From Aliidiomarina sp. (GTDB taxonomy: Bacteria > Pseudomonadota > Gammaproteobacteria > Enterobacterales > Alteromonadaceae): a stretch of DNA of 64,000 nt. The DNA lies in the NCBI RefSeq assembly GCF_022565475.1, contig NZ_JAIUMR010000011.1, positions 1-64,000 on the forward strand. The letters are read 5' to 3'. Below are positions 1 to 8,701 of the stretch, piece by piece (position 1 is the stretch's first letter; every line of letters starts with the position of its first letter). The notes beneath the pieces are model-generated. The model searched no databases. It was given only the letters and a program-made list of their open reading frames with translations, and was not told where the DNA came from. Position numbers and translations under genes: made by a program.

Positions 1-76
1 TGGTGGGTCGTGCAGGATTCGAACCTGCGACCAATTGATTAAAAGTCAACTGCTCTACCAACTGAGCTAACGACCC
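1..76 (-). tRNA. tRNA-Lys (anticodon UUU)
   Basis: Read on the minus strand this is a complete 76-nt tRNA that begins GGGTCGTTAGCTCAGTTGG and ends in an encoded CCA. The D arm, the anticodon loop CTTTTAA with anticodon UUU, and the T arm GGTTCGAATCC are all visible, and the acceptor stem GGGTCGT pairs with ACGACCC. It lies just downstream of cpoB in the same orientation; lysine tRNA genes follow the tol-pal cluster in enteric bacteria as well. Confidence 0.97.
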
Positions 77-185
77 ACTTTCAAACGTTGCTAATTTGCC
101 TCTGCAACGGCGGCATAGTTTACTGAAATCTGACCTCGATGCAAGAAACAATCTGCCTATATTGCTAATTTTTTTTGAAACAATC

Positions 186-216
186 GCGCTTCCGGCCAAT
201 TAATAACCGGAAGCGC
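186..216 (-). terminator. hairpin after the tol-pal operon
   Basis: Perfect 10-bp inverted repeat GCGCTTCCGG / CCGGAAGCGC with an 11-nt loop, between the cpoB stop and tRNA-Lys. On the minus strand it is followed by the weak U stretch GATTGTTTC; on the plus strand by five T. It is probably the end of the tol-pal transcript, but the poor U tract makes that uncertain. Nothing else was recognised in 77-288. Confidence 0.4.
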
Positions 217-288
217 CATTTTTGCAACTTTTCTTTAACGTTTTTCGCCAATTCTTCGATCACAAATTGTGAATTGAGCGAAAAAATT

Positions 289-1089
289 TTAGCGCAGCTG
301 CTCAAGCTGTCGACCGGCCATACCCGCTTCCGTTGAACCGGCGTATTCGCTGCGAACTTGTTCAAAGAAACGCCGTGCTTCACTGACGTTGCCGCGCGCT
401 TGGGCAATCATGCCTAATTTCAAAATGCAGTCAGCACGTTTATTTGAATCAGGGAAGTCTCGAACCACGCGCTGGAAATGCGGAATCGCTTGGTCGTATT
501 CTTCTTGGGCGTAGAACAGCTGACCGAGCCAATAGTGCGCATTACCGGCGTACGATGAATTCGGATAATTGCTTAAAAATGCCTGAAATTCTGGAATTGC
601 TTGGTCGTATCGACGATCTTGCAACACTAACCGCACTGCACGATCATAGGCTTCGTTCTCGCCGACATTGTCGGACAAGGTCACCGGTAAACTCGGTGCA
701 TCAATTGCTGCACTGCTACCTGAACCACCTGATGTCGCTGCACCAGATACCGCCCCACCGCTGCGAACTTGTTGTGAGACTCGGTCAAGCTCTTGATAAA
801 TATCACGTTGACGCTGCACGATTTGGTCGAGCTGATAGGCTTGCTCTTCAGAAATTCCGCGCAATTCACTGACTTCGCGCTGTAACCGTCCAAGCTGCTC
901 CATCATCGAGGCTTGACCTTGCGTGCGCGCTTCCAGTAATCGTTCAATACGATCTAACCGCTGTTGCACGCTTTCGTTACCTTGCTGGGCCTGCGCGACG
1001 TTGACCACAGGTGCTCCCGATTGCGCCATCACTAGCCCCGTGAAGCCTACCGCCAGTACCACTCCTGAAAGTTTCATCAGTTTCATCAC
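289..1089 (-). CDS. cpoB: Cell division coordinator CpoB (YbgF)
   Basis: Periplasmic Tol-Pal accessory protein that links peptidoglycan synthesis to outer-membrane constriction at the septum. The 266-aa product has a Sec signal peptide (about residues 1-22, cleavage near VMAQS), a heptad-like trimerising coiled coil (about 36-105, rich in L, Q, E and R), a Gly/Ser/Ala linker (about 110-130) and a C-terminal TPR region (about 145-266) with repeats such as YAGNAHYWLGQLFYAQEEYD. It is the last protein gene of ybgC-tolQRAB-pal-cpoB, the standard order. The start is one of two nearby Met codons (MMKLMKL) and is not certain to within a few residues. A hairpin between pal and cpoB may reduce read-through into it. 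Confidence 0.95.
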   Translation of the reverse strand: MMKLMKLSGVVLAVGFTGLVMAQSGAPVVNVAQAQQGNESVQQRLDRIERLLEARTQGQASMMEQLGRLQREVSELRGISEEQAYQLDQIVQRQRDIYQELDRVSQQVRSGGAVSGAATSGGSGSSAAIDAPSLPVTLSDNVGENEAYDRAVRLVLQDRRYDQAIPEFQAFLSNYPNSSYAGNAHYWLGQLFYAQEEYDQAIPHFQRVVRDFPDSNKRADCILKLGMIAQARGNVSEARRFFEQVRSEYAGSTEAGMAGRQLEQLR

Positions 1090-1135
1090 CTGTTTCTCGA
1101 TTTATCGACATTGCCAAAACAACGACGTGACCAAC

Positions 1136-1177
1136 AAAAAGGCGCAACCCGAGAGCCGAGCTCGCGATGGTTGCGCC
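1136..1177 (-). terminator. hairpin between pal and cpoB
   Basis: Inverted repeat GGCGCAACC / GGTTGCGCC (9 bp, 19-nt loop) followed on the minus strand by TTTTTG. It has the form of a rho-independent terminator just after pal and may attenuate transcription into cpoB. Confidence 0.55.
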
Positions 1178-1235
1178 ATTCTTTAAACTATTTCATCTTA
1201 CTTCAGCAACTGCCACCACTAAGGGCGTCAGTAAC

Positions 1236-1769
1236 TTAGTAGACTAAAACCGCACGACGGTTTTGCGCCCATGCACGCTCATTGCTACCACGTGCTAATG
1301 GCTTCTCTTCACCGTATGACACAATCGTCATTTGCGATGCAGAAACGCCGAGGTTACGCAGGTAGTCAGCGGTGGCTTGCGCACGACGCTCACCCAACGC
1401 GATATTGTACTCAGGCGTGCCGCGCTCGTCGGTGTGACCTTCGATAACAACGCGAACTGACGGGTTACGGACTAAGTAGTCAGCGTGCGCAGCTAATAGC
1501 TCAGCGAATTCACCACGTACTTCCGAGGTATCGAAGTCGAAGTAAATGATATGCTCTTGACGCAACTCAGCAAAGCGCTGTTGACGCTGCTCTTCCGGGC
1601 TTAACATGCGGTCAGCTGCGCCAGACTCAACGCCACGACGATCTGCACCTGTTGTGGTGGTACCGTCGGTTGAAGTGGTCGATGTGTCGTCAGGTGCACT
1701 TGAACACGCTGCTAACATCACAACTGGAACCGCTACGATCATTGCTTTTACTAATTTAGATAACTGCAT
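1236..1769 (-). CDS. pal: Peptidoglycan-associated lipoprotein Pal
   Basis: Outer-membrane lipoprotein that binds peptidoglycan and interacts with TolB and TolA in envelope constriction. The 177-aa product has a lipoprotein signal ending in the lipobox LAAC (Cys22), a Thr/Ser/Asp-rich linker (about 23-50) and a C-terminal OmpA-like domain (about 70-177) with the peptidoglycan-binding stretch IEGHTDERGTPEYNIALGERR. It lies between tolB and cpoB in the usual order, about 50 bp after tolB, and is followed by a terminator-like hairpin. Confidence 0.97.
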   Translation of the reverse strand: MQLSKLVKAMIVAVPVVMLAACSSAPDDTSTTSTDGTTTTGADRRGVESGAADRMLSPEEQRQQRFAELRQEHIIYFDFDTSEVRGEFAELLAAHADYLVRNPSVRVVIEGHTDERGTPEYNIALGERRAQATADYLRNLGVSASQMTIVSYGEEKPLARGSNERAWAQNRRAVLVY

Positions 1770-1820
1770 TATTGTCGTCCTGTCAGAAAGTTTTAGCCGA
1801 ATAACCTAATTTGTACCATA

Positions 1821-3218
1821 TTATAAAAACGGTGACCATGCAGGCGCCTTCACTTCACCTTCCCGTGAAGGTAGACGAGCGCGGAAACGCCCGTCCATCG
1901 ACACCAGAGCCAACACCTGCTTATCGCGGTGGGTTGTACTATAAATGATCATACTTCCGTTTGGTGCCACACTCGGCGACTCATCCAGAGACGTCTCAGT
2001 CAACACCTGTAAATTCCCGCTGGGGAAGTCCTGCCGCCCAATATGGAAACGCCCATTTGCGCGGTGCACGACCACCAGTCCATTGCCATCAGGAGTCACC
2101 ACGCCACCGAGGTTTGCTTCACCCTCAAAAGTCACGCGACGAATTTGCTTACTATTTAAATCCACTCGATACACTTGTGCGCGCCCACCTCGCTCTGAGG
2201 TGAACGTCAGCGACTGTCCATCCGGTGTCCACGACGGTTCGGTATCAATCCGCCAGTGGTCAGTAATTTGCTCTAAGCGACGGCTTTCAATGTCCATCAC
2301 ATAGATATTTGGTGCGCCGTCTTTCGACAACACCATGGCCATACGACGTCCGTCCGGAGACCACGCAGGCGAACCATTGATACCCGGAAAAGAGGTTAAC
2401 TTTTCTCGGCTGGTGGTGTAAATATCTTGCATGAAAATTTCTGGTCGGCCGTTCTCAAAACTGACATATGCCAGTTTGTTCCCGTCTGGCGACCAAGTCG
2501 GCGACATCAATGGTTCTGGTGATCTTAGCAACACCCTTTCATTATAGCCATCATAATCGCTAACCATTAAGTGGTAGGGATTTTCGGCATCAAAGTCGAC
2601 ATAAATGTAGGCGATGCGCGTTAAGAATGCGCCGCGTTCGCCGGTCAGTGCTTCATAAACAACATCGGAAATTCGGTGCGAATATTGGCGGAATTGTGGT
2701 TCGCTGACCACCGAACTGCGCCCTTCAATAATATGGTCATTGCTATCAATCAACCGACCGTCGACCAATGCTTGGGCACTGCCGCCGGTGATTTGGCCAC
2801 GCAGTGGATCAATGAGTTCGTAGGTGACTTGGTAACGACCGTCAGACAAGCGCGAAACTTCGCCGACTAACAGTGCTTCGACGCCAAGTCGTCCCCACGC
2901 CGCGTAGTCTTCGATATCAGCGTCTTTGCCCGGAGTGCCGGGTAATTGATTCCGGCTGACCGGGCCAAAGCGGCCACTGCGACGTAGGTCAGCGGCAACA
3001 ATTTCAGCGAAGTCGTACGGTGATTCGCCTTCACCACGGAATTGGAATGGCACAATGGCAATGGGCCGCGCACTGTCTTGGCCTTCAGTGATAACGATTT
3101 CTAATGCAGTCTGTGCTTGCGCTGTTTGCAGTGCCCCCGCGAGCAAAACAACACTTGCAACGAGCCACAACGCCGCTCGCTGCAGGAAAACTTGGGAAAC
3201 GTGCTTGAACATCTTCAT
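1821..3218 (-). CDS. tolB: Tol-Pal system beta-propeller protein TolB
   Basis: Periplasmic protein that shuttles between Pal and the TolA C-terminal domain. The 465-aa product has a long signal peptide (cleavage near TAQA-QT), an N-terminal TolB_N domain (about residues 40-170) and a six-bladed propeller of PD40-type repeats recognisable as [46 protein letters not shown] and similar. Its length is slightly above the usual 430-450 because of the signal region; a start at the second Met (MFKHVSQ) is equally possible. It follows tolA by 23 bp. Confidence 0.97.
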   Translation of the reverse strand: MKMFKHVSQVFLQRAALWLVASVVLLAGALQTAQAQTALEIVITEGQDSARPIAIVPFQFRGEGESPYDFAEIVAADLRRSGRFGPVSRNQLPGTPGKDADIEDYAAWGRLGVEALLVGEVSRLSDGRYQVTYELIDPLRGQITGGSAQALVDGRLIDSNDHIIEGRSSVVSEPQFRQYSHRISDVVYEALTGERGAFLTRIAYIYVDFDAENPYHLMVSDYDGYNERVLLRSPEPLMSPTWSPDGNKLAYVSFENGRPEIFMQDIYTTSREKLTSFPGINGSPAWSPDGRRMAMVLSKDGAPNIYVMDIESRRLEQITDHWRIDTEPSWTPDGQSLTFTSERGGRAQVYRVDLNSKQIRRVTFEGEANLGGVVTPDGNGLVVVHRANGRFHIGRQDFPSGNLQVLTETSLDESPSVAPNGSMIIYSTTHRDKQVLALVSMDGRFRARLPSREGEVKAPAWSPFL

Positions 3219-3241
3219 GGTTACCCTACTCCAGTTAAAAC

Positions 3242-4159
3242 TTAAAGCTGCGGTTCAACGCGCAAACGAATATTTCTTAATTGCTCGGCGACATCCGGAT
3301 CGTCGGACATTGGTAAACTACCTGCACGCATGACGGCTGCCCGCGCAGACTCACACACCGCCCGATCACCTTCACCAACAGTCACATTGGTAACAAAGCC
3401 GTCGCGAGCCAAACTAATATTCAGAATACACGACTTGCCGCGCATCGACGAGTCGACGATCCAGTTGCGTTGAATGGTTTGCCGAATCAGCGCCTGATAG
3501 CGCTCCACTTCAGTCAACACCCGCTGCTGCCGTGCCCGATTCCGTGCCGCCTGCTCTTCCGCCAAACGTTCTTGCAATTGGCGTTCACGCTCGGCACGCT
3601 CGCGGGCTTGTCGCTCCGCTTCTTGCCGTTCTTGTTCACGGCGCTGACGTTCAGCTTCCGCTTGTCGCTCTTGTTCCTGCTGCTGACGTAGACGTTCAGC
3701 TGCTTGCTCACGCTCTTGGTCTGCGCGTTGCGCTTCTTCCCGCGCTTGCCGTGCCTGTTGCTCCGCCTGCTGACGCTGACGTTCTTGCTGCTCACGTTCA
3801 CGTTGAACTTGTGCTGCCCGTTCCGCTTCGCGTTGTCTTAATTGCTCCGCTTCGCGAGCGCGGCGCTCTAACTCAGCCACCCGCTGCTCTTCGGCGCGGC
3901 GCTGTGCATCGCGCTCTTCCTGTAAACGCTGCACTTGCGCTTGCACCTGCGCTTCATCGACGGCAACCGCTTCGACAATATCCACATCAGGCGCTGACAG
4001 CATCGGTGAGTCTTTGGCATCATGCGCTGGGGTAAATTCCATACTCAGCACCAACACCAAAATCAGCACCACATGCAACGCCGCTGAATATCCATAGGCC
4101 TTCCAGCTGATGCCAAACAAACCTTTTTGCTGCGGTTGGTCCTGCTTCTTACTCATCAT
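3242..4159 (-). CDS. tolA: Cell envelope integrity protein TolA
   Basis: Inner-membrane protein that spans the periplasm and transfers TolQR proton-motive energy to TolB-Pal. The 305-aa product has one N-terminal membrane anchor (about residues 19-41), a long Gln/Glu/Arg/Ala-rich helical stalk (about 75-215) and a C-terminal globular domain III (about 220-305) that includes the paired-Cys region [12 protein letters not shown]...DRAVCESA. It is shorter than E. coli TolA (about 420) because the stalk is shorter. The start lies 1 bp after the tolR stop. The low-complexity stalk produces long spurious open frames on other strands. Confidence 0.95.
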   Translation of the reverse strand: MMSKKQDQPQQKGLFGISWKAYGYSAALHVVLILVLVLSMEFTPAHDAKDSPMLSAPDVDIVEAVAVDEAQVQAQVQRLQEERDAQRRAEEQRVAELERRAREAEQLRQREAERAAQVQREREQQERQRQQAEQQARQAREEAQRADQEREQAAERLRQQQEQERQAEAERQRREQERQEAERQARERAERERQLQERLAEEQAARNRARQQRVLTEVERYQALIRQTIQRNWIVDSSMRGKSCILNISLARDGFVTNVTVGEGDRAVCESARAAVMRAGSLPMSDDPDVAEQLRNIRLRVEPQL

Positions 4160-4160
4160 C

Positions 4161-4589
4161 TTACTCCGGCGGCTGGGTCATGAGACCCACTTTCGGTGCG
4201 CCTGCTCGTTGCAACAGCACCATCAGCTGAACCACTTGCGCATAGGCGACATTGCCATCGCCGCGCACAACCACTGGAGTTTCCGGATCCATGCGCAGGT
4301 GCGCAGCAACTAATGTTGCAACGTCGACTGCCGACATGGGTTGATCCTGATTATCACCCAAATTCAAATAGTAATTCCCTTCGCGGTCAACCGAGGCGAC
4401 CAAGGGTTGGCGACTATCTTCGGGTAAGGGTTGAGCATCCGCTTGTGGCAAGTCGACATCGACCCCTTGCGTAATTAGCGGCGCGGTTACCATAAAGATA
4501 ATCAGCAACACCAGCATGACGTCGATATAGGGCACGACGTTAATTTCCGACATTGCTTTGCGCCGTTTGCGCGGAATAAAGGCTTCCAT
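4161..4589 (-). CDS. tolR: Tol-Pal proton-channel subunit TolR
   Basis: ExbD/TolR family inner-membrane protein that forms the proton-driven motor with TolQ. The start was set at the ATG at 4589 (MEAFIPRKRRKAMSEINVV), giving 142 aa; an AGGAGG ribosome binding site lies 7-8 nt upstream. The open frame continues upstream inside tolQ, but that extension is not TolR-like. One membrane helix (about residues 18-40) carries the channel aspartate in YIDVMLVLLIIFMV; the rest is the periplasmic domain. tolQ stops 1 bp before this start. Confidence 0.96.
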   Translation of the reverse strand: MEAFIPRKRRKAMSEINVVPYIDVMLVLLIIFMVTAPLITQGVDVDLPQADAQPLPEDSRQPLVASVDREGNYYLNLGDNQDQPMSAVDVATLVAAHLRMDPETPVVVRGDGNVAYAQVVQLMVLLQRAGAPKVGLMTQPPE

Positions 4590-4590
4590 A

Positions 4591-5289
4591 TTAAGCCTCC
4601 TGCCCCTGCGCTTCAGCCTGCGCAACACTGCCAAACGTTTGGCGCTGCAAAATACCGGTAAATTCTTCGGCAAAGTTAATGTAGTTGCCGTCAATCGTCG
4701 CCACTTGGGTAGAGAATTTGTTGTACGCAATGACCGCCGGAATGGCTGCGAATAGACCCATTGCCGTCGCCACCAATGCTTCCGCGATACCCGGTGCAAC
4801 CATTTGCAAGGTCGCTTGCTGCACGCTACCGAGCGCGATAAATGCATTCATGATGCCCCATACCGTTCCGAACAAACCAATATAAGGGCTGATGGAGCCA
4901 ATCGTCGCCAAAACACTAAGGTGCGTTTCAAGACGTTCCATTTCACGGCTGTGAGCAACCCGCATCGAACGCTGAGTACCAGACATCACCGACACAGGAT
5001 CCATACTGCGAACTTGGCGAAGTCGGGCAAACTCGCGGAAACCAGAATGAAATAGATGCTCGGTTCCTTGCACTTTATTGCCTTTCGCGCTGACTTCTTT
5101 GTAGAGTTTTGCGAGGTCAACGCCTGACCAAAAACGCTCTTCAAATTTCAGAGCTTCCGTTTCCGCTGCCTTTAAAACTTTGCGGCGCTGGTAAATCAAG
5201 GCCCACGATAAAATAGACATTGCCACCAATAACACCATCACCGCTTGCACTAACAGACTTGCTTCCAAGAACAAGCCTAAAAAGGACAT
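4591..5289 (-). CDS. tolQ: Tol-Pal motor subunit TolQ
   Basis: ExbB/TolQ (MotA-like) inner-membrane protein. The ATG at 5289 (MSFLGLFLEASLLVQ) is preferred, with GGAAG about 6 nt upstream and one base after the ybgC stop; a GTG four codons earlier is the alternative. The 232-aa product has three membrane helices: near the N terminus (about 8-30), around TIGSISPYIGLFGTVWGIM, and around EALVATAMGLFAAIPAVIAYN, the latter two forming the proton path. First of the tight tolQRAB series. Confidence 0.96.
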   Translation of the reverse strand: MSFLGLFLEASLLVQAVMVLLVAMSILSWALIYQRRKVLKAAETEALKFEERFWSGVDLAKLYKEVSAKGNKVQGTEHLFHSGFREFARLRQVRSMDPVSVMSGTQRSMRVAHSREMERLETHLSVLATIGSISPYIGLFGTVWGIMNAFIALGSVQQATLQMVAPGIAEALVATAMGLFAAIPAVIAYNKFSTQVATIDGNYINFAEEFTGILQRQTFGSVAQAEAQGQEA

Positions 5290-5290
5290 A

Positions 5291-5770
5291 TCAGCTTCCA
5301 CGTCCGAGTACCTCTATAATTGGGCCGGGAATTGCGACCGGCTTCATTGTTGCTAAATTGACACATGCCGCCTTCACTTCGGCGACACACAAAACTTGGC
5401 CATTGACGTTGCGAACTTCCTGCACGCACTCGATCGACACTTTACGAATTCGCGTTGGCACCACGGTCACTGTGAGGAAGTCATTAAATCGAGCCGGCGC
5501 ACGAAGATCAAGTGAAACATGGCGGACCACGAAACCTATTTTTTCATCGAGCCAACCATCTTGCTCAACACCTAAAGCACGCAGCCATTCGGTGCGTGCG
5601 CGCTCACAAAATTTTAGGTAATTTGCATAGTAAACAATGCCGCCAGCGTCAGTGTCCTCGTAGTACACGCGCACCGGCCAAGAAAATTCCCCCAAACTCA
5701 CTTCCCCCACGATCTGTCGAGCTTGCTGCGTTAGGTATGCAGCTTGTCTTTCAGTTCCGTCATACGTCAT
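5291..5770 (-). CDS. ybgC: Tol-Pal-associated acyl-CoA thioesterase YbgC
   Basis: Hot-dog-fold 4-hydroxybenzoyl-CoA-type thioesterase, the usual first gene of the tol-pal operon. The motif VYYEDTDAGGIVYYANYLKFCERARTEWLR contains the catalytic Asp of the family. The 159-aa frame has about 20 more N-terminal residues than E. coli YbgC, which begins near the FSWPVRVYYEDTD stretch, so an internal GTG or TTG start is possible. Its stop is one base before the tolQ ATG, suggesting translational coupling. Confidence 0.93.
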   Translation of the reverse strand: MTYDGTERQAAYLTQQARQIVGEVSLGEFSWPVRVYYEDTDAGGIVYYANYLKFCERARTEWLRALGVEQDGWLDEKIGFVVRHVSLDLRAPARFNDFLTVTVVPTRIRKVSIECVQEVRNVNGQVLCVAEVKAACVNLATMKPVAIPGPIIEVLGRGS

Positions 5771-5829
5771 CTATTTTTTCGTTTTCGCGCATTCGTTCTG
5801 GAACTGCGATGACTCACTAATCGCAGGTT

Positions 5830-5858
5830 ACTATACCTTAGCTACAAGAAGAAATTAA
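5830..5858 (-). promoter_or_regulatory. possible tol-pal operon promoter
   Basis: On the minus strand TATAGT (5835-5830) lies 60 bp before the ybgC start and matches a sigma70 -10 box in five of six positions. The -35 region (TTAATT) is a poor match, so this is a weak call based on position. Confidence 0.3.
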
Positions 5859-5905
5859 GAGTCGTTCGATTTGCGACAAACTTACGAAAAATGCGGTCTA
5901 CCGCT

Positions 5906-5988
5906 TTTTGGCTCGGAGCCGTAATTCATTTTGGCTCGGAGCCGCAATTCGTTTTCGACCCTGCCACGGCACATTCCGGCTCCGAGCC
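5906..5988. repeat. three GGCTCSGAGCC palindromes, two in a 23-bp direct repeat
   Basis: The 11-bp palindrome GGCTCGGAGCC occurs at 5910-5920 and 5933-5943 inside a direct repeat of 23-bp period (TTTTGGCTCGGAGCC followed by GYAATTCRTT). A third copy, GGCTCCGAGCC, the same palindrome on the other strand, is at 5978-5988. They lie between divergently placed signals in the 610-bp gap between ybgC and ruvB. No T tract follows them, so they do not look like ordinary terminators. Function unknown. Confidence 0.75.
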
Positions 5989-6171
5989 ACGAAGGCTTCC
6001 ATAAGCACGTTCGCAAGACTTTTACTTATCCGTCAAAATTTAATCGAATTTGTTAACTTGTTGATTTTATGCACCTAATTGGCAATTGTTAGGATTGTGT
6101 TGGCGAAAAAACAACCTTCACATTTCATTAACACATTACTTTATCTTATGCGAAGTTGTAGTTTTTCTCGT

Positions 6172-6199
6172 TTGAGACTGGTCGGAGAAGCCGTATAAT
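6172..6199 (+). promoter_or_regulatory. sigma70 promoter of the candidate small RNA
   Basis: TTGAGA at 6172-6177 (5 of 6 to TTGACA), a 16-bp spacer and a perfect TATAAT at 6194-6199. Transcription would begin near 6206. No protein gene on the plus strand lies downstream before the terminator at 6343-6371. Confidence 0.8.
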
Positions 6200-6205
6200 A
6201 CGCGG

Positions 6206-6371
6206 CATGTTCAGGGGGCAATCACAAGGTTCCTGCCTGACGAAAGAATTTAAGGTAACGATTGTCGCGTTCCTTATTTTGAGAGCAACTGCTCTCATGT
6301 AGTTCCTGGATTTAACTTCCTCCTTGTTGTTGTTACAACTTCGCCCACTCCCCCCGAGTGGGCTTTTTTTT
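6206..6371 (+). ncRNA. candidate trans-acting small RNA, about 165 nt
   Basis: A strong promoter and a strong rho-independent terminator bracket about 165 nt on the plus strand, antiparallel to both flanking operons. Inside are a small hairpin GAGAGC-AACT-GCTCTC (6281-6296), a single-strand-looking stretch AACTTCCTCCTT (6314-6325) complementary to a consensus Shine-Dalgarno region, and a GTTGTTGTT run. The only reading frame (ATG at 6207, 31 codons) has no ribosome binding site and would begin at the transcription start. It was compared by memory with 6S, 4.5S, GcvB, Spot 42, RyhB and CsrB-type RNAs and matches none. Hfq dependence and targets are inference. Confidence 0.65.
6343..6371 (+). 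terminator. rho-independent terminator of the candidate small RNA
   Basis: Perfect 8-bp stem GCCCACTC / GAGTGGGC with a CCCCC loop, followed by eight or nine T. There is no A run on the other side, so it terminates plus-strand transcription only; ruvB, which ends at 6381 on the minus strand, is not served by it. Confidence 0.93.
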
Positions 6372-6380
6372 GCCTATCAT

Positions 6381-7403
6381 TTACTCCGGCTTCTGCAGCC
6401 CAAAGTGTTGGTAGGCTCGCTGTGTGGCAATGCGGCCGCGCGGGGTGCGCTGAATAAAGCCTTGCTGAATTAAATACGGTTCCAACACATCTTCAATGGT
6501 GTCACGCTCTTCACCAATCGCGGCTGCGAGGTTTTCCAAACCAACCGGACCACCGGTGAACTTGTCAATAATCGCTTCAAGTAGCTTGCGATCCATATAA
6601 TCAAAACCAGCTTTGTCGACGTCGACCATGTTCAAGGCCGCCGCCGCAACCTCTGCGGTAATTGGGCCCGACGATTTCACTTGCGCGAAGTCACGCACAC
6701 GGCGTAATAGACGATTCGCTATGCGCGGAGTGCCACGAGAACGTGCCGCGACTTCACGAGCGCCATCCGCAGCGAGATCCATATTTAAATAGGAAGCCGA
6801 GCGCACGACAATTTTGGTCAGCTCGTCCACCGAATAAAACTCTAAGCGCTGAACAATGCCGAAACGATCACGCAGCGGCGACGTCAAAGCGCCAGCCCGT
6901 GTTGTTGCACCAACTAACGTAAAGGGAGGTAAATCGAGTTTAATCGAACGCGCCGCAGGCCCTTCGCCAATCATGATATCAAGCTGATAGTCTTCCATGG
7001 CAGGGTACAAAACTTCTTCCACCACTGGGCTTAAGCGATGAATTTCGTCGATAAAGAGCACGTCATTTGGCTCTAAGTTGGTCAGCAGCGCAGCAAGGTC
7101 ACCGGCCTTTTCAAGCACGGGACCTGACGTGGTTTTGATACCCACGCCCATCTCATTGGCAATAATATTTGCCAACGTAGTTTTACCCAATCCAGGGGGG
7201 CCGAATATCAGCACATGATCAAGCGCATCTTCACGTCCACGTGCTGCTTCAATGTATATACCGAGCTGCTCAACGACGTGTTTCTGACCTGTGTAGTCGG
7301 CCAAACGTTTGGGACGAATGGCGCGATCAATGACCTCGTCTTCGCCGGTAGCGCGCGCTTGCACCGGTCGTTCTGGCATCATCGAATCAGCTTCAATCAT
7401 CAT
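6381..7403 (-). CDS. ruvB: Holliday junction branch-migration ATPase RuvB
   Basis: Hexameric AAA+ motor that with RuvA moves Holliday junctions during recombinational repair. The 340-aa product has Walker A GPPGLGKT (residues 68-75), Walker [10 protein letters not shown] (about 117-124), the sensor region [18 protein letters not shown] and a C-terminal winged-helix domain ending near [17 protein letters not shown]. The length is typical (E. coli 336). It is the last gene of aspS-ruvC-ruvA-ruvB, 127 bp after ruvA; the yebC/nudB genes that often interrupt this group are absent. Confidence 0.98.
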   Translation of the reverse strand: MMIEADSMMPERPVQARATGEDEVIDRAIRPKRLADYTGQKHVVEQLGIYIEAARGREDALDHVLIFGPPGLGKTTLANIIANEMGVGIKTTSGPVLEKAGDLAALLTNLEPNDVLFIDEIHRLSPVVEEVLYPAMEDYQLDIMIGEGPAARSIKLDLPPFTLVGATTRAGALTSPLRDRFGIVQRLEFYSVDELTKIVVRSASYLNMDLAADGAREVAARSRGTPRIANRLLRRVRDFAQVKSSGPITAEVAAAALNMVDVDKAGFDYMDRKLLEAIIDKFTGGPVGLENLAAAIGEERDTIEDVLEPYLIQQGFIQRTPRGRIATQRAYQHFGLQKPE

Positions 7404-7530
7404 TCGTCCTATGTATTCTCGTTTTTCTTTGTGGTCTCGGGTTTGCTACAAACTGCGCTGTCTTCGGCGGCTTCGCCCCTGCTCATCAAGAGTCGAGTAC
7501 TCACGACCTTACAGCAACAATTCAACAGCT

Positions 7531-8142
7531 CTATAGCATCGATTTTAACGCTGCCCGAATCAGCTCTTCCGCACTCATGCCATCGTCGGAAGTCTTCTTC
7601 AGCATATTCTGCGCCACCGACTCTTTATACCCAAGCGCCACCAATGCGCTTAAAGCTTCGTCACGGGCCGACACCAACACAACCGCTGGCGCCGTTGGCG
7701 TAACTCCCGGTAAACCTGTGTTCACATCAGCACCACCAAAGTCTTTCAGGCGGTCACGCATCTCGACCAACAAGCGCTCGGCGGTTTTCTTGCCGACGCC
7801 GGGAATCTTCACGAGCGTAGTCAAATCGCCTTGCTGCACGGAGTTAATAAACTGCGGTGCCGACAAGCTGGACATGATTCCGAGTGCCATCTTCGGTCCA
7901 ACACCTTGCGCTTTGATCAATTGCCGAAACAAAGCACGTTCGTCGAGCGTATTAAAGCCGAATAAAAGCTGCGCGTCTTCACGCACGACAAAATGGGTCC
8001 AGAGGGTCACCGCCTTGCCGAGTTCCGGCAAATCGTAAAAACACGTCATCGGCACTTGCACTTCATAGCCCACACCCTGCACGTCGATCAACAGTTCTGG
8101 GGGCTGCTTCGCCGCGAGTATCCCTTGTAATCGTCCAATCAT
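7531..8142 (-). CDS. ruvA: Holliday junction branch-migration protein RuvA
   Basis: Tetrameric junction-binding protein that loads RuvB. The 203-aa product starts MIGRLQGILAAKQPPELLIDVQGVGYEV (OB-fold domain I), has the helix-hairpin-helix motifs VGPKMALGIMS and IPGVGKKTAERLLVEM in domain II (about residues 70-145), and a flexible linker before the C-terminal domain III (about 155-203, ARDEALSALVALGYKE) that contacts RuvB. Length and layout are normal. It lies 58 bp after ruvC. Confidence 0.98.
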   Translation of the reverse strand: MIGRLQGILAAKQPPELLIDVQGVGYEVQVPMTCFYDLPELGKAVTLWTHFVVREDAQLLFGFNTLDERALFRQLIKAQGVGPKMALGIMSSLSAPQFINSVQQGDLTTLVKIPGVGKKTAERLLVEMRDRLKDFGGADVNTGLPGVTPTAPAVVLVSARDEALSALVALGYKESVAQNMLKKTSDDGMSAEELIRAALKSML

Positions 8143-8200
8143 GGCTGTCCCATTGTTTTAATTATTCTCATCGCTAGCGCAAGTCACTAGCTTAGGCCAC

Positions 8201-8698
8201 TCAACGCAACTGCGCCGACGTATGCAAATGACAAATAGCCACCGCCAAGGCGTCTGCGGCATCTGCCTGCGGCATACGAGGCAACTTCAGCATGTGCTTG
8301 ACCATGTGCTGCACCTGCTCTTTCGCCGCCCCACCGGTGCCAACCACAGCTTGCTTTACCGCTCGCGCAGCGTATTCATAAACGGGCAAATCAGCCAGCG
8401 CCGCAGCCACAATCGCCGCACCGCGTGCTTGCCCGAGTTTCAATGCTGAATCCGGGTTGCGCGCCATAAACACTTGCTCGACAGCAAATTCCGTCGGCTG
8501 AAATTGTTCAATGAGCTGCTGCACCCCATCATGAATCATCTTCAAGCGGGTCGACAGTGCTATGTCAGTCGAACCACCGGTGCGCGCCAGCTTGATGCAG
8601 CCACTCCCTAAATAAGTGAGCTTGCCCGCCGACATCTGCACCACCCCGTAACCGGTAATCCGTGATCCGGGGTCGATGCCCAACACGATGCGGGTCAC
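8201..8698 (-). CDS. ruvC: Holliday junction resolvase RuvC
   Basis: Dimeric RNase H-fold endonuclease that resolves Holliday junctions. The 165-aa product has acidic active-site residues at D9 (GIDPGS), E74 (AVEQVF) and D146/D149 ([13 protein letters not shown]); it is slightly shorter than the usual 170-175 at the C terminus. The start is GTG at 8698, supported by AGGA placed just before it; an ATG four bases upstream is out of frame. Only a few bases separate it from the aspS stop, so the two are probably translationally coupled. Confidence 0.97.
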   Translation of the reverse strand: MTRIVLGIDPGSRITGYGVVQMSAGKLTYLGSGCIKLARTGGSTDIALSTRLKMIHDGVQQLIEQFQPTEFAVEQVFMARNPDSALKLGQARGAAIVAAALADLPVYEYAARAVKQAVVGTGGAAKEQVQHMVKHMLKLPRMPQADAADALAVAICHLHTSAQLR

Positions 8699-8701
8699 CC
8701 A

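Noticed and set aside
444-872. A 142-codon plus-strand ORF opposite cpoB.
   Set aside because: It is antisense to a clear gene, has no recognisable domain and its composition follows the cpoB reading frame.
3470-4035. Several long open frames on both strands across tolA (up to 167 codons).
   Set aside because: They mirror the low-complexity Gln/Glu/Arg stalk of TolA and show no independent domain or ribosome site.
5906-5988. The GGCTCSGAGCC palindromes as terminators of ruvB or of the candidate small RNA.
   Set aside because: No U tract follows any copy on either strand, and the small RNA has its own terminator in the other direction.
6207-6302. A 31-codon ORF at the start of the candidate small RNA.
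   Set aside because: It has no ribosome binding site, would begin at the transcription start itself, and shows no protein-like features.
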